A stretch of 19,933 nt of DNA from Candidatus Magasanikbacteria bacterium RIFOXYD12_FULL_33_17 (lineage in GTDB: Bacteria; Patescibacteriota; Patescibacteriia; Magasanikbacterales; UBA922): positions 8,962 through 28,894 of the forward strand of contig MFRB01000133.1 of the NCBI GenBank assembly GCA_001783255.1. The letters are read 5' to 3'. The notes beneath the pieces were generated by a model. It worked only from the letters and a program-made list of their open reading frames with translations, ran no database searches and was not told where the DNA came from. Positions 14,884-19,933 of this stretch are shown piece after piece. Each line of letters begins with the position of its first letter. Positions within the stretch are counted from its first letter, which is position 1. The translations under genes and the position numbers were made by a program.

Positions 14884-15180
14884 ATGTTCAACAAACTAAA
14901 ACAATTCAAAGATCTTCGTGATCAAGCCAAAGAAATGCAAAGTAAACTTGCAGAAGAAAATATTACAACTTCTTCAAATGGCGTAGAACTAACTATGAAT
15001 GGTAATTTAGAAATTACCAATGTTAATGTTGGTTCAGATTTACTAGATCCTAGTAAAAAAGAAAAATTAGAAAAAGCTTTCAAAGATGCTCATTCTGATG
15101 CACTAAAAAAGATGCAACGTGTCATGGCAATGAAGATGAAAGAAATGGGTGGTTTGCCAAATATTCCAGGACTTAGTTAG
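14884..15180 (+). CDS. ybaB: YbaB/EbfC nucleoid-associated protein
   Basis: A 98-residue DNA-binding protein of the YbaB/EbfC family, which forms tweezer-like dimers. The N-terminal helix (FKDLRDQAKEMQSKLAEE) is followed by two beta strands (GVELTMNGNLEITNVNV), then by the helix KLEKAFKDAHSDALKKMQ and the C-terminal Met/Gly-rich LPNIPGL. The length is typical. It usually sits between dnaX and recR. Here dnaX is absent, dnaB lies upstream, and an S23-type gene separates it from recR. The upstream 70 nt are AT-rich with a TAAAAT -10-like box near 14827. The stop codon itself merges into the AGTTC-type repeat that follows. Confidence 0.92.
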   Translation: MFNKLKQFKDLRDQAKEMQSKLAEENITTSSNGVELTMNGNLEITNVNVGSDLLDPSKKEKLEKAFKDAHSDALKKMQRVMAMKMKEMGGLPNIPGLS

Positions 15181-15219
15181 TTCCTAGTTCAGAGTTCTTA
15201 GTTCATAGTTTTTAGTTAC
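15177..15219. repeat. Left AGTTC-type repeat flanking the four-helix-bundle gene
   Basis: About six degenerate 7-8 nt units (TTAGTTAG, TTCCTAG, TTCAGAG, TTCTTAG, TTCATAG, TTTTTAG) run from the ybaB stop to 11 nt before the next ATG. The reverse complement of 15599-15630 aligns with it, sharing TAGTTC-GAGTTC and TTCTTAGTTC blocks. Confidence 0.72.
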
Positions 15220-15229
15220 TAATATTTTT

Positions 15230-15583
15230 ATGCAAACCCAAAAAGATTTGCAAGTTTGGCAAAAATCTATTAAATTGGTAACAGAAATTTACAAAACCAC
15301 AAAATTGTTTCCCGACGAAGAAAAGTTTGGTCTGATTAGTCAAATGAGAAGAGCTTCTGTTTCAATACCCTCAAATATTGCTGAAGGTTATGCCAGAAAA
15401 AATAAAAAAGAGAATGCTCATTTTGTGAGTATTGCTTATGCTTCTGGAACTGAATTAGACACACAATTGACAATATGTAAGGAATTAGAATTTCTATCAA
15501 ATGAAAAATTTGAAGAACTAGAAAAACAACTAGAAGAAATACTGAAAATGCTTTATTCTTACCGCAATTACCTACATAAATGA
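15230..15583 (+). CDS. Four-helix-bundle protein (S23/23S rRNA intervening-sequence type)
   Basis: A 117-residue helical protein with the clear family signature: DLQVWQKSIKLVTEIY (6-21), FPDEEKFGLISQMRRA (27-42), then VSIPSNIAEGYAR (44-56) and the later helix ELEKQLEEILKMLYSYRNYL. The family was first seen inside 23S rRNA intervening sequences and is related in fold to the Avd accessory protein of diversity-generating retroelements. Its molecular function is unsettled. No reverse transcriptase or variable repeat is visible here, so a retroelement role is unsupported. It has no clear Shine-Dalgarno, ends in TGA, and is bracketed by inverted AGTTC-type repeats, splitting the ybaB-recR pair. The arrangement looks like a small inserted cassette. 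Confidence 0.9.
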   Translation: MQTQKDLQVWQKSIKLVTEIYKTTKLFPDEEKFGLISQMRRASVSIPSNIAEGYARKNKKENAHFVSIAYASGTELDTQLTICKELEFLSNEKFEELEKQLEEILKMLYSYRNYLHK

Positions 15584-15598
15584 AACACACTTCAATGT

Positions 15599-15630
15599 CC
15601 TAAGAACTAAGAACACTGAACTCCGAACTA
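15599..15630. repeat. Right AGTTC-type repeat (inverted) before recR
   Basis: CCTAAGAACTAAGAACACTG followed by AACTCCGAACTA. It is inverted relative to 15177-15219 and ends 4 nt before the recR ATG. It has an extra 3-4 nt (AGTG) relative to the left arm. Confidence 0.7.
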
Positions 15631-15634
15631 TTTT

Positions 15635-16237
15635 ATGTATTCAAAACCCATTCAAAATTTAATCAAAGCCTTCTCTCGTCTTCCTAGTGTTGGTCACCGC
15701 ACTGCTGAACGCTTTGTTTTTTATTTGCTCAAATCTGGCAAAAAAGATGTAGCCGAACTAACAATTGCTCTCAAAGAATTGATAGAAAATATCAAAAGTT
15801 GTGAAGTTTGTTGGGATTTTGCAGATGCCAGTCCTTGTAACTTTTGCTCAGATACCAGACGCAACCATAAAGTGATTTGTGTAGTATCTCAGCCACAAGA
15901 TAAAGAAACCATAGAAAAAACCAAAGAATTTCTAGGTGTCTATCATATTTTACGGGGAACTCTAAAACCTGATGATGAAAATATTGCAAAATTTTTGAAA
16001 ATCAATGAACTAATGGCTAGATTACAAAAAAATGCCGTGGATGAAGTGATTTTGGCCTTAAATCCAGATATTAGTGGTGAAACTACTATGATGTATCTGG
16101 AAAGACAAATAAAGAAGCTCAAGCCAGAAATAAGGGTCACACGCCTTGCTAGAGGATTACCTATGGGCAGTGACTTACAGTATGCTGATGAGATTACACT
16201 GAGTAGTGCTTTGAAGAATAGAGTCTCAAGCAAATAA
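15635..16237 (+). CDS. recR: Recombination protein RecR
   Basis: A 200-residue protein, normal length. RecR works with RecF/RecO to load RecA on gapped DNA. The N-terminal helix-hairpin-helix is at FSRLPSVGHRTAERFVF (13-29). The four-cysteine zinc finger is C56-x2-C59 and C68-x2-C71. The Toprim domain follows, with ALNPDISGETTMMYL and the C-terminal signature TRLARGLPMGSDLQYADEITL. The first Toprim motif reads VVSQPQD instead of the usual VVE-x-P-x-D, so the conserved Glu is Ser. RecR is not known to need Toprim catalysis, so function is probably kept. It is last in the plus-strand block and is followed by a hairpin terminator 20 nt after the stop. Confidence 0.95.
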   Translation: MYSKPIQNLIKAFSRLPSVGHRTAERFVFYLLKSGKKDVAELTIALKELIENIKSCEVCWDFADASPCNFCSDTRRNHKVICVVSQPQDKETIEKTKEFLGVYHILRGTLKPDDENIAKFLKINELMARLQKNAVDEVILALNPDISGETTMMYLERQIKKLKPEIRVTRLARGLPMGSDLQYADEITLSSALKNRVSSK

Positions 16238-16255
16238 TATTTATTTTAAATGAAA

Positions 16256-16287
16256 ACCACTAGCTAAGCCGCTAGTGATTTCTTCTT
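16256..16287 (+). terminator. Terminator-like hairpin after recR
   Basis: CACTAGC (16258-16264), the loop TAAGCC and GCTAGTG (16271-16277) form a perfect 7-bp stem 20 nt after the recR stop. The tail ATTTCTTCTT is only moderately T-rich. A second hairpin, TTGGCT-ACGCC-AGCCAA (16289-16305), follows directly. Confidence 0.55.
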
Positions 16288-16340
16288 GTTGGCTACGCCA
16301 GCCAAACAAATTTCTCGATTTTGAATAGACATTGGGGAGT

Positions 16341-16455
16341 TTGAGGGGAAAGCTGTTTGAGCCCCGTTATTTGTCAATGATTAATTCGCTATTGGCAACA
16401 CAGGCGAGTTCTTTTCCCTCAACACTTTTTGTTACTTTTTGGTGACAAAAAGTAA
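16341..16455. repeat. Structured extragenic element ending in a perfect 10-bp hairpin
   Basis: This is part of the 440-nt gap between recR and rplU, which has no credible gene. The arms TTGAGGGGAAA (16341-16351) and TTTTCCCTCAA (16412-16422) are inverted. They are followed by TTACTTTTTG-GTGA-CAAAAAGTAA (16432-16455), a perfect stem. From memory, a GTTACTTTTTGG...CAAAAAGTAA module next to GGGG-rich sequence recurs extragenically in many unrelated bacteria; this could not be checked here. Confidence 0.55.
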
Positions 16456-16571
16456 AGGCTTTGTTGCTAAAAATATTTTTTATTCAATCAAAATCATTGA
16501 TATTTGACTTATCATTTTTTGATTTCTACAAAATTATTATTTATTTTAACAAGGGCTTCAGCCTTAAATGC

Positions 16572-16595
16572 AATCACCAGCTTATGCTGGTGATT
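16572..16595. other. Perfect 10-bp hairpin in the convergent gap
   Basis: AATCACCAGC, the loop TTAT and GCTGGTGATT pair fully. A smaller AAGG-GCT/AGCCTT hairpin lies 17 nt before it. There is only a weak T-tract after it on the plus strand, so it may be a second recR-side terminator or part of a repeat. Confidence 0.5.
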
Positions 16596-16610
16596 TATCT
16601 GATTAATACA

Positions 16611-16637
16611 AAAAATCCCGTTTCTCACGGGATTTTT
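16611..16637. terminator. Bidirectional terminator between recR and rplU
   Basis: AAAAATCCCGT (16611-16621), a 5-nt loop and ACGGGATTTTT (16627-16637) form a perfect 11-bp stem with T-tracts on both strands. It lies 41 nt past the rplU stop and would also stop plus-strand readthrough from recR. Confidence 0.88.
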
Positions 16638-16677
16638 ATTTTTCAAAAATTTTCTCTGAACTATTGGCTATAAACTA

Positions 16678-16992
16678 TTATTTCACTTCAGCAACTTTCA
16701 CTTTAGTATAACGTTGTCTATGACCATGAACTTTTTTGTAACGTATTTTGCGTTTGTATTTGACAACACGAACAGTTCTTTCTTTTCCTTGTTCTTCACA
16801 CATGGCAACAATACTTACACCTTCAAGATATGGCTTACCAATTTGAACATTTTTACCATCTTCGTCAGCGAGCATCAAAACTTGATCAAAAATCACTTCT
16901 TTGCCAGCTTCTACTTCTAATTTTTCAACTTTTAGGAGGTCACCATCTTTTACAAGATATTGCTTTCCGCCAGTTTGAATGACTGCAAACAT
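16678..16992 (-). CDS. rplU: 50S ribosomal protein L21
   Basis: A 104-residue large-subunit protein of normal length that binds 23S rRNA. The start MFAVIQTGGKQY, the strand GDLLKVEKLEVEAG, and the C-terminal basic KYKRKIRYKKVHGHRQRYT with TKVKV are diagnostic. It has its own strong promoter (17074-17102), a structured leader of about 75 nt and a perfect terminator after the stop. It is therefore monocistronic here, whereas in most bacteria it is followed by rpmA (L27). No L27 gene is in the window. Confidence 0.96.
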   Translation of the reverse strand: MFAVIQTGGKQYLVKDGDLLKVEKLEVEAGKEVIFDQVLMLADEDGKNVQIGKPYLEGVSIVAMCEEQGKERTVRVVKYKRKIRYKKVHGHRQRYTKVKVAEVK

Positions 16993-17067
16993 ACTTATTA
17001 TATTTAAAAATTTAATGTTAAGGTCTTACTACAAGACTTTGCTAAGATAAAATTGTTTTTAGGAAAC
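16993..17067 (-). promoter_or_regulatory. Leader of rplU mRNA with a small hairpin
   Basis: The predicted 5' UTR runs from about 17067 to the ATG at 16992. AAGTCTT-GTAGT-AAGAC (about 17037-17023) forms a 5-bp or longer stem. Autoregulatory L21 leaders are known in other bacteria, but I cannot match this one to that motif with confidence. Confidence 0.35.
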
Positions 17068-17073
17068 GTGAAT

Positions 17074-17102
17074 ACTATACTAGAAAAAACTAAATAAGTC
17101 AA
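17074..17102 (-). promoter_or_regulatory. Strong sigma-70-type promoter of rplU
   Basis: TTGACT (17102-17097), exactly 17 bp, then TATAGT (17079-17074). Both boxes match consensus at five of six positions. It lies 4 nt past the stop of the DUF192 gene. Confidence 0.75.
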
Positions 17103-17106
17103 GGAA

Positions 17107-17568
17107 TTACTCCACAAGTGTCATTTTATCCCCTATTTTGAGCTCATTTGCTTGAGCCCAACCAGCAGGAAGCTCCAAAACCATATCAGCATCTATCCTC
17201 GGCTTATACTCTATATATTCACCTTCTTTTTTACCAGGTTCAATAGCAACATTTGGTGCATAATCTACTACTTCACCTTTTTTAAACCAAACTATATCTA
17301 TCGGAAAACGCATCTCACGCATCACGAAAGTATGCTTCGACAAAATAGCAAAAGGGAAAATCATACCATCATAAGGTTCTAAACTGTCTCTATCCCCTAG
17401 ACCTTTTTGTTGACGATAAATACTATCCGCAACTAGCACCTGCAAATTTTGTTCTTTCAAAGAAACTGTCGCCTCTGGCCAATGAAATCTTTGCCAAAAA
17501 AATAAAAAAATAGCAGCTACAAAAAAAATTATAAAAAAATAAAATTTGAAATTGTTTCCTTTTTTCAT
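17107..17568 (-). CDS. DUF192 protein, membrane-anchored
   Basis: A 153-residue protein with one N-terminal transmembrane segment (about 9-26, FYFFIIFFVAAIFLFFW) and an extracytoplasmic DUF192 domain. The family markers are visible: KGLGDRDSLEPYDGMIFPF, then FVMREMRFPIDIVWF and VLELPAGWA. The function of DUF192 is not established; it is common, often exported, and small. A perfect TATAAT (17620-17615) lies about 47 nt upstream of the ATG without a good -35, and four 8-bp ATTGTCTC-type repeats lie just beyond it. The gene ends 5 nt before the rplU promoter. Confidence 0.87.
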   Translation of the reverse strand: MKKGNNFKFYFFIIFFVAAIFLFFWQRFHWPEATVSLKEQNLQVLVADSIYRQQKGLGDRDSLEPYDGMIFPFAILSKHTFVMREMRFPIDIVWFKKGEVVDYAPNVAIEPGKKEGEYIEYKPRIDADMVLELPAGWAQANELKIGDKMTLVE

Positions 17569-17627
17569 ATGAATTGGATTTAAAGTGAAATTCTAAAGTA
17601 AGATGACAAAAATTATTATAAAAGCAA

Positions 17628-17659
17628 ATTGTCCCATTGCCCCATTGTCTCATTGTCAA
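17628..17659. repeat. Four-unit 8-bp tandem repeat (ATTGYCYC)
   Basis: The units ATTGTCCC, ATTGCCCC, ATTGTCTC and ATTGTCAA follow in perfect 8-nt register. The last unit also starts a hairpin, TCATTGT (17650-17656) with ACAATGA (17672-17678). It lies in the 209-nt gap upstream of the DUF192 gene, just beyond its putative -10. Confidence 0.75.
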
Positions 17660-17777
17660 CTAATTACAAACACAATGACATAGTGGATCACTGGTACAAT
17701 TTTACAAACAATATTTAGATACTTAATCCACTTTTCTGATTAATCACTTGTCCAGAGGCAAAATTTTTCGGGATTCC

Positions 17778-18854
17778 TCATTCCACTTTTTTTATTCCAC
17801 TTTCCTTTTTACTAAACCAAAATCCCAAAAGTAACATAACTACCAAAAGTAAAAGCAAAGCAAAAAACTTTTGACTACTTTGCAAAAATATTGCTGACAA
17901 TCCAAATAAAAGAGAAATAGTATATAGTAATAATACAGCTTGTTTTTGACTTAGTCCACTAGCAAGCAAACGAAAATGCAAATGTTCATTGTCTCCCACA
18001 TAAATAGGTTTTTTATTTTTAATGCGTATCACAATAACACGTGCAACATCCAATATAGGTACAGCCATTACTAGCAAAGTAATAGCAATCTTACCACCAG
18101 AGATGATAGCCAAAGTACCAAGTAAAAAACCAGTCAAAAGACTGCCACCTTCTCCTAAAAAAATCTTAGCAGGAAACCAATTCCAAACTAAAAATCCCAA
18201 AGTAGCTCCAGCCAAAATTATAGCAAGCATAGCGACATCTGGCTGATACCATTGTCTTTGTAATGAAAAGAAAAATAAAACAATAGCACCAATACTTACT
18301 ACTCCTGAAACCAAACCATCAAGACCATCCAGAAATTTGGTAGTAAACATCATCCCCATAAGCCAAAAGAAAACAAGCAAATCAGCAACCACAACAAAGG
18401 TACCTAGACTACCAAAACTTATTTTCCAAAAATCCAAAGGTAAATAACCTCCAAAAGGATTAGAAATAACATGAGGTCCAATACCAGAAAAGATTATTAT
18501 TATCGTTGCCAAAAATGGAAATAATATCTGAAGTTTTGGTCTTAAAACATATTTGTCATCTAACAAACCACCCAAAACCAAAACAAAACTACCCAAGAAC
18601 AATCCAAAAAGATTACGCCCGACAATTTCATAAGTGAAATTATCAGCAAAAATCCAAGCAATAAGGACTGACAAAAAGAAACTAAAAAAGATGGACAAAC
18701 CTCCACCAAGAGCAATTGATTTTTTATGTATTTTACGTTTTTCTTTACCAGCTTTGTCCACTATTTCCAATTTTCTCATTATAGTTGCCACCAAAAAAGT
18801 AGCAACTACCGAAACCACAAAAGTAAAAGTAAAATAAAAGAAATAAGTAATCAT
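17778..18854 (-). CDS. WecA/TagO/MraY-family polyprenyl-phosphate sugar-1-phosphate transferase
   Basis: A 358-residue, roughly ten-helix membrane enzyme. The family transfers a sugar-1-phosphate (often GlcNAc) from a UDP-sugar to undecaprenyl phosphate, priming glycan or teichoic acid synthesis. Motifs, numbered from the ATG at 18854, are GGLLDD (95-100), TKFLDGLDGL (172-181), FLGEGGS (232-238) and EHLHFRLL (290-297). The third motif is normally FLGDxGS; here the Asp is Glu. The motifs fit WecA/TagO better than MraY. An alternative TTG at 18863 would lie at the promoter's predicted transcription start, so the ATG at 18854 is preferred. It has its own promoter, 16-17 nt upstream, and ends in TGA. 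The last codons overlap a 10-bp AAAGTGGAAT direct repeat. Confidence 0.85.
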   Translation of the reverse strand: MITYFFYFTFTFVVSVVATFLVATIMRKLEIVDKAGKEKRKIHKKSIALGGGLSIFFSFFLSVLIAWIFADNFTYEIVGRNLFGLFLGSFVLVLGGLLDDKYVLRPKLQILFPFLATIIIIFSGIGPHVISNPFGGYLPLDFWKISFGSLGTFVVVADLLVFFWLMGMMFTTKFLDGLDGLVSGVVSIGAIVLFFFSLQRQWYQPDVAMLAIILAGATLGFLVWNWFPAKIFLGEGGSLLTGFLLGTLAIISGGKIAITLLVMAVPILDVARVIVIRIKNKKPIYVGDNEHLHFRLLASGLSQKQAVLLLYTISLLFGLSAIFLQSSQKFFALLLLLVVMLLLGFWFSKKESGIKKVE

Positions 18855-18870
18855 ATAGTTCAATAAATGA

Positions 18871-18898
18871 ATTATAGCAAAATAGAGATTAAAAGCAA
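18871..18898 (-). promoter_or_regulatory. Promoter of the WecA-like gene
   Basis: TTGCTT (18898-18893), 16 bp, TATAAT (18876-18871) on the minus strand. Transcription would begin near 18864, leaving only about a 10-nt leader before the ATG at 18854. Confidence 0.62.
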
Positions 18899-18901
18899 TC
18901 T

Positions 18902-19798
18902 CTATACACTAGTACAGTCCAAAACTTCGAAATTATTTTCTTTTAAATAATCACTTTTTACTTCATACAAGACTGGTGCAAAATTGTAGTTAATTTCTTC
19001 TATTTTTTCAATTTTATCACCAACTTGTGTTTCTCTTAATATTTCATTATAACGAAAATATTTATCACCTCTTTTGATAAACAAGTGGTTTTTTTCTATA
19101 ATATGAAAGTTTTCTATTATCTTATCATTACTCAGCAATTGTCCTTTTAGATGATCAGCTGTCAACCAAATTTTTAATTGTAAAGAAGACTTAGAAACAT
19201 TCTTTACTTTCAAATCTAAATAATTATAAAAAATAGTAGCACCACTACCAAATGGCAAAGTACGTCCAGAATCTGGAAAAACGTCTTTAGAATGATGATG
19301 ACGCTCTACTATTTCCGTTGGAGCATGAAGAAAAACCCAGTACAAAAAATTGGACAACTGACACATACCACCACCCAAGCCTTCCTTCACTTCCCCACCC
19401 GAAAGTAACATACCATCTACATAACCATCTACATACCGAGGCTTACCAACGATGTTCCACAAAGAAAATATTTTATCCTGTGGAATAATTATTCCATCAA
19501 GCTTTTTGATAGCTCTTTTTATATTAATTATTTTTTGTTCTTGCAGTCTTGGATCACTACCCCCTAGTTTACGACGCAAAAGTGATTGATGATGAACTAT
19601 AATATTTTCAAAATAATTACTACTTTTTTTAATTCGCAAACGCCAATCCAAAAAATTTTTGATATTACGTTCTAGATGACGCACAAAAATAATAGGCCTT
19701 TGTAATTTTGGATATCTTTTGGACAAAGCATCTCTACCAGGATGTTCGTAATTATAAATATAATTTTCTATTTTCTTTTTCAATTCTTGATTTAGCAT
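18902..19798 (-). CDS. VanW family protein
   Basis: A 298-residue protein with the VanW domain across about 100-215. The visible markers are IIPQDKIFSLWNIVG, then GYVDGMLLSGGEVKEGLGGG, the MCQLSN motif and the His cluster ERHHHSKDVFP, followed by PFGSGATIFYNYLDL. There is no signal peptide or transmembrane segment, as in VanW itself and unlike the longer membrane-anchored VanW-domain proteins. The family is named after an accessory gene of vanB-type clusters, but its function is unknown; many bacteria without any resistance carry it, so no resistance is implied. It has its own promoter, and the WecA-like gene follows after 47 nt, which suits a cell-envelope role. Confidence 0.88.
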   Translation of the reverse strand: MLNQELKKKIENYIYNYEHPGRDALSKRYPKLQRPIIFVRHLERNIKNFLDWRLRIKKSSNYFENIIVHHQSLLRRKLGGSDPRLQEQKIINIKRAIKKLDGIIIPQDKIFSLWNIVGKPRYVDGYVDGMLLSGGEVKEGLGGGMCQLSNFLYWVFLHAPTEIVERHHHSKDVFPDSGRTLPFGSGATIFYNYLDLKVKNVSKSSLQLKIWLTADHLKGQLLSNDKIIENFHIIEKNHLFIKRGDKYFRYNEILRETQVGDKIEKIEEINYNFAPVLYEVKSDYLKENNFEVLDCTSV

Positions 19799-19825
19799 AA
19801 TTAGTTTTTTATATAAATCGCAGAT

Positions 19826-19853
19826 ATTATAGCAGAAATTAGTAAAAAATCAA
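19826..19853 (-). promoter_or_regulatory. Promoter of the VanW gene
   Basis: TTGATT (19853-19848), 16 bp, TATAAT (19831-19826) on the minus strand, 28 nt upstream of the ATG. It lies between the gene and the putative insertion-sequence end. Confidence 0.65.
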
Positions 19854-19881
19854 TGATACAAAATAAAAAAACAACCTTTAT

Positions 19882-19933
19882 TGATCTGTACCCCGTTTAG
19901 TGGACACGTATAAAAAACAACTTTAAAAGGTAA
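19882..19933 (+). mobile_element. Putative terminal inverted repeat of an IS3-family element
   Basis: The stretch 19882-19908 begins TGATCTGTACCCCG and ends TTTAGTGGACACG. It closely resembles the left end of IS3-type elements as I remember them (TGATCT, then CCC, then TAGTGGACACG). The remaining 25 nt end in AAAAGGTAA, which could be the ribosome binding site for the first transposase frame. No transposase sequence is inside the window, so only one end is visible. Confidence 0.55.

Noticed and set aside
15230..15583. Diversity-generating retroelement (Avd-like accessory protein)
   Set aside because: The four-helix-bundle family is related to Avd, but no reverse transcriptase, template repeat or variable repeat is visible nearby.
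15336..15590. 84-residue minus-strand open frame over the four-helix-bundle gene
   Set aside because: It is antisense to a gene with a clear family signature and has no recognisable features.
15581..17780. UGA recoding as in Gracilibacteria/Absconditabacteria
   Set aside because: The four-helix-bundle and WecA-like genes end naturally at TGA, and all genes reach normal length under the standard bacterial code.

Overview
The window looks like part of a Candidate Phyla Radiation (Patescibacteria) genome. The evidence is low GC (about 30% by eye), tightly packed genes with 1-20 nt gaps, few clear Shine-Dalgarno sequences, a four-helix-bundle (S23/IVP-type) gene, and short-period tandem repeats in the gaps. 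The protein variants also resemble those I associate with Parcubacteria-type genomes: a WecA/TagO-like transferase with TKFLDGLDGL, and a cytoplasmic VanW. This placement is inference; no rRNA is present. UGA is a stop here (four-helix-bundle and WecA-like genes end in TGA), so the UGA-recoding lineages are unlikely.

Layout. (1) 1-2841, minus strand: two family-2 glycosyltransferases and the start of a type I L-asparaginase cut by the window edge. A good sigma-70-type promoter lies upstream, and its 5' UTR carries a GC-rich REP-like palindrome. (2) About 3056-3920: a conspicuously GC-rich island holding one Nudix hydrolase. It is bounded by terminators and by two elaborate inverted repeats and looks acquired. 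(3) 3997-12983, minus strand: a long surface-glycan/envelope cluster. In transcription order it encodes a GT4 glycosyltransferase, a PgsA-type CDP-alcohol phosphatidyltransferase, a GT39-like membrane glycosyltransferase, a HIT protein, a Nudix hydrolase, RmlB, an FdtA/WxcM-type cupin, RmlD, and two unrecognised proteins (a helical protein and a TPR-like protein). (4) 12984-13317: divergent intergenic region flanked by inverted copies of an AAAGGC-type tandem repeat. (5) 13318-16237, plus strand: dnaB, ybaB, a four-helix-bundle gene flanked by inverted AGTTC-type repeats, and recR. (6) 16238-16677: convergent gap full of hairpins and terminators. (7) 16678-19798, minus strand: rplU with its own promoter and leader, a membrane-anchored DUF192 protein, a WecA/TagO-like polyprenyl-phosphate sugar-1-phosphate transferase, and a VanW-family protein. 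(8) 19882-19933: a sequence closely resembling the terminal inverted repeat of an IS3-family element, running off the window.

How the genes fit together. RmlB and RmlD act on dTDP-4-keto-6-deoxyglucose. The cupin sits where RmlC would be expected but has the FdtA signature, so the sugar made is uncertain. The GT2, GT4 and GT39 proteins would build and attach a surface polysaccharide, and the WecA/TagO-like enzyme could make the lipid-linked primer. The plus-strand block is replication and recombination housekeeping.

The most unusual material is between and around genes: three families of short tandem repeats next to gene starts, the IR-flanked S23-type gene splitting ybaB from recR, the GC-rich Nudix island, and the two orphan genes closing the rml operon. 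No tRNA, rRNA or CRISPR array was seen.
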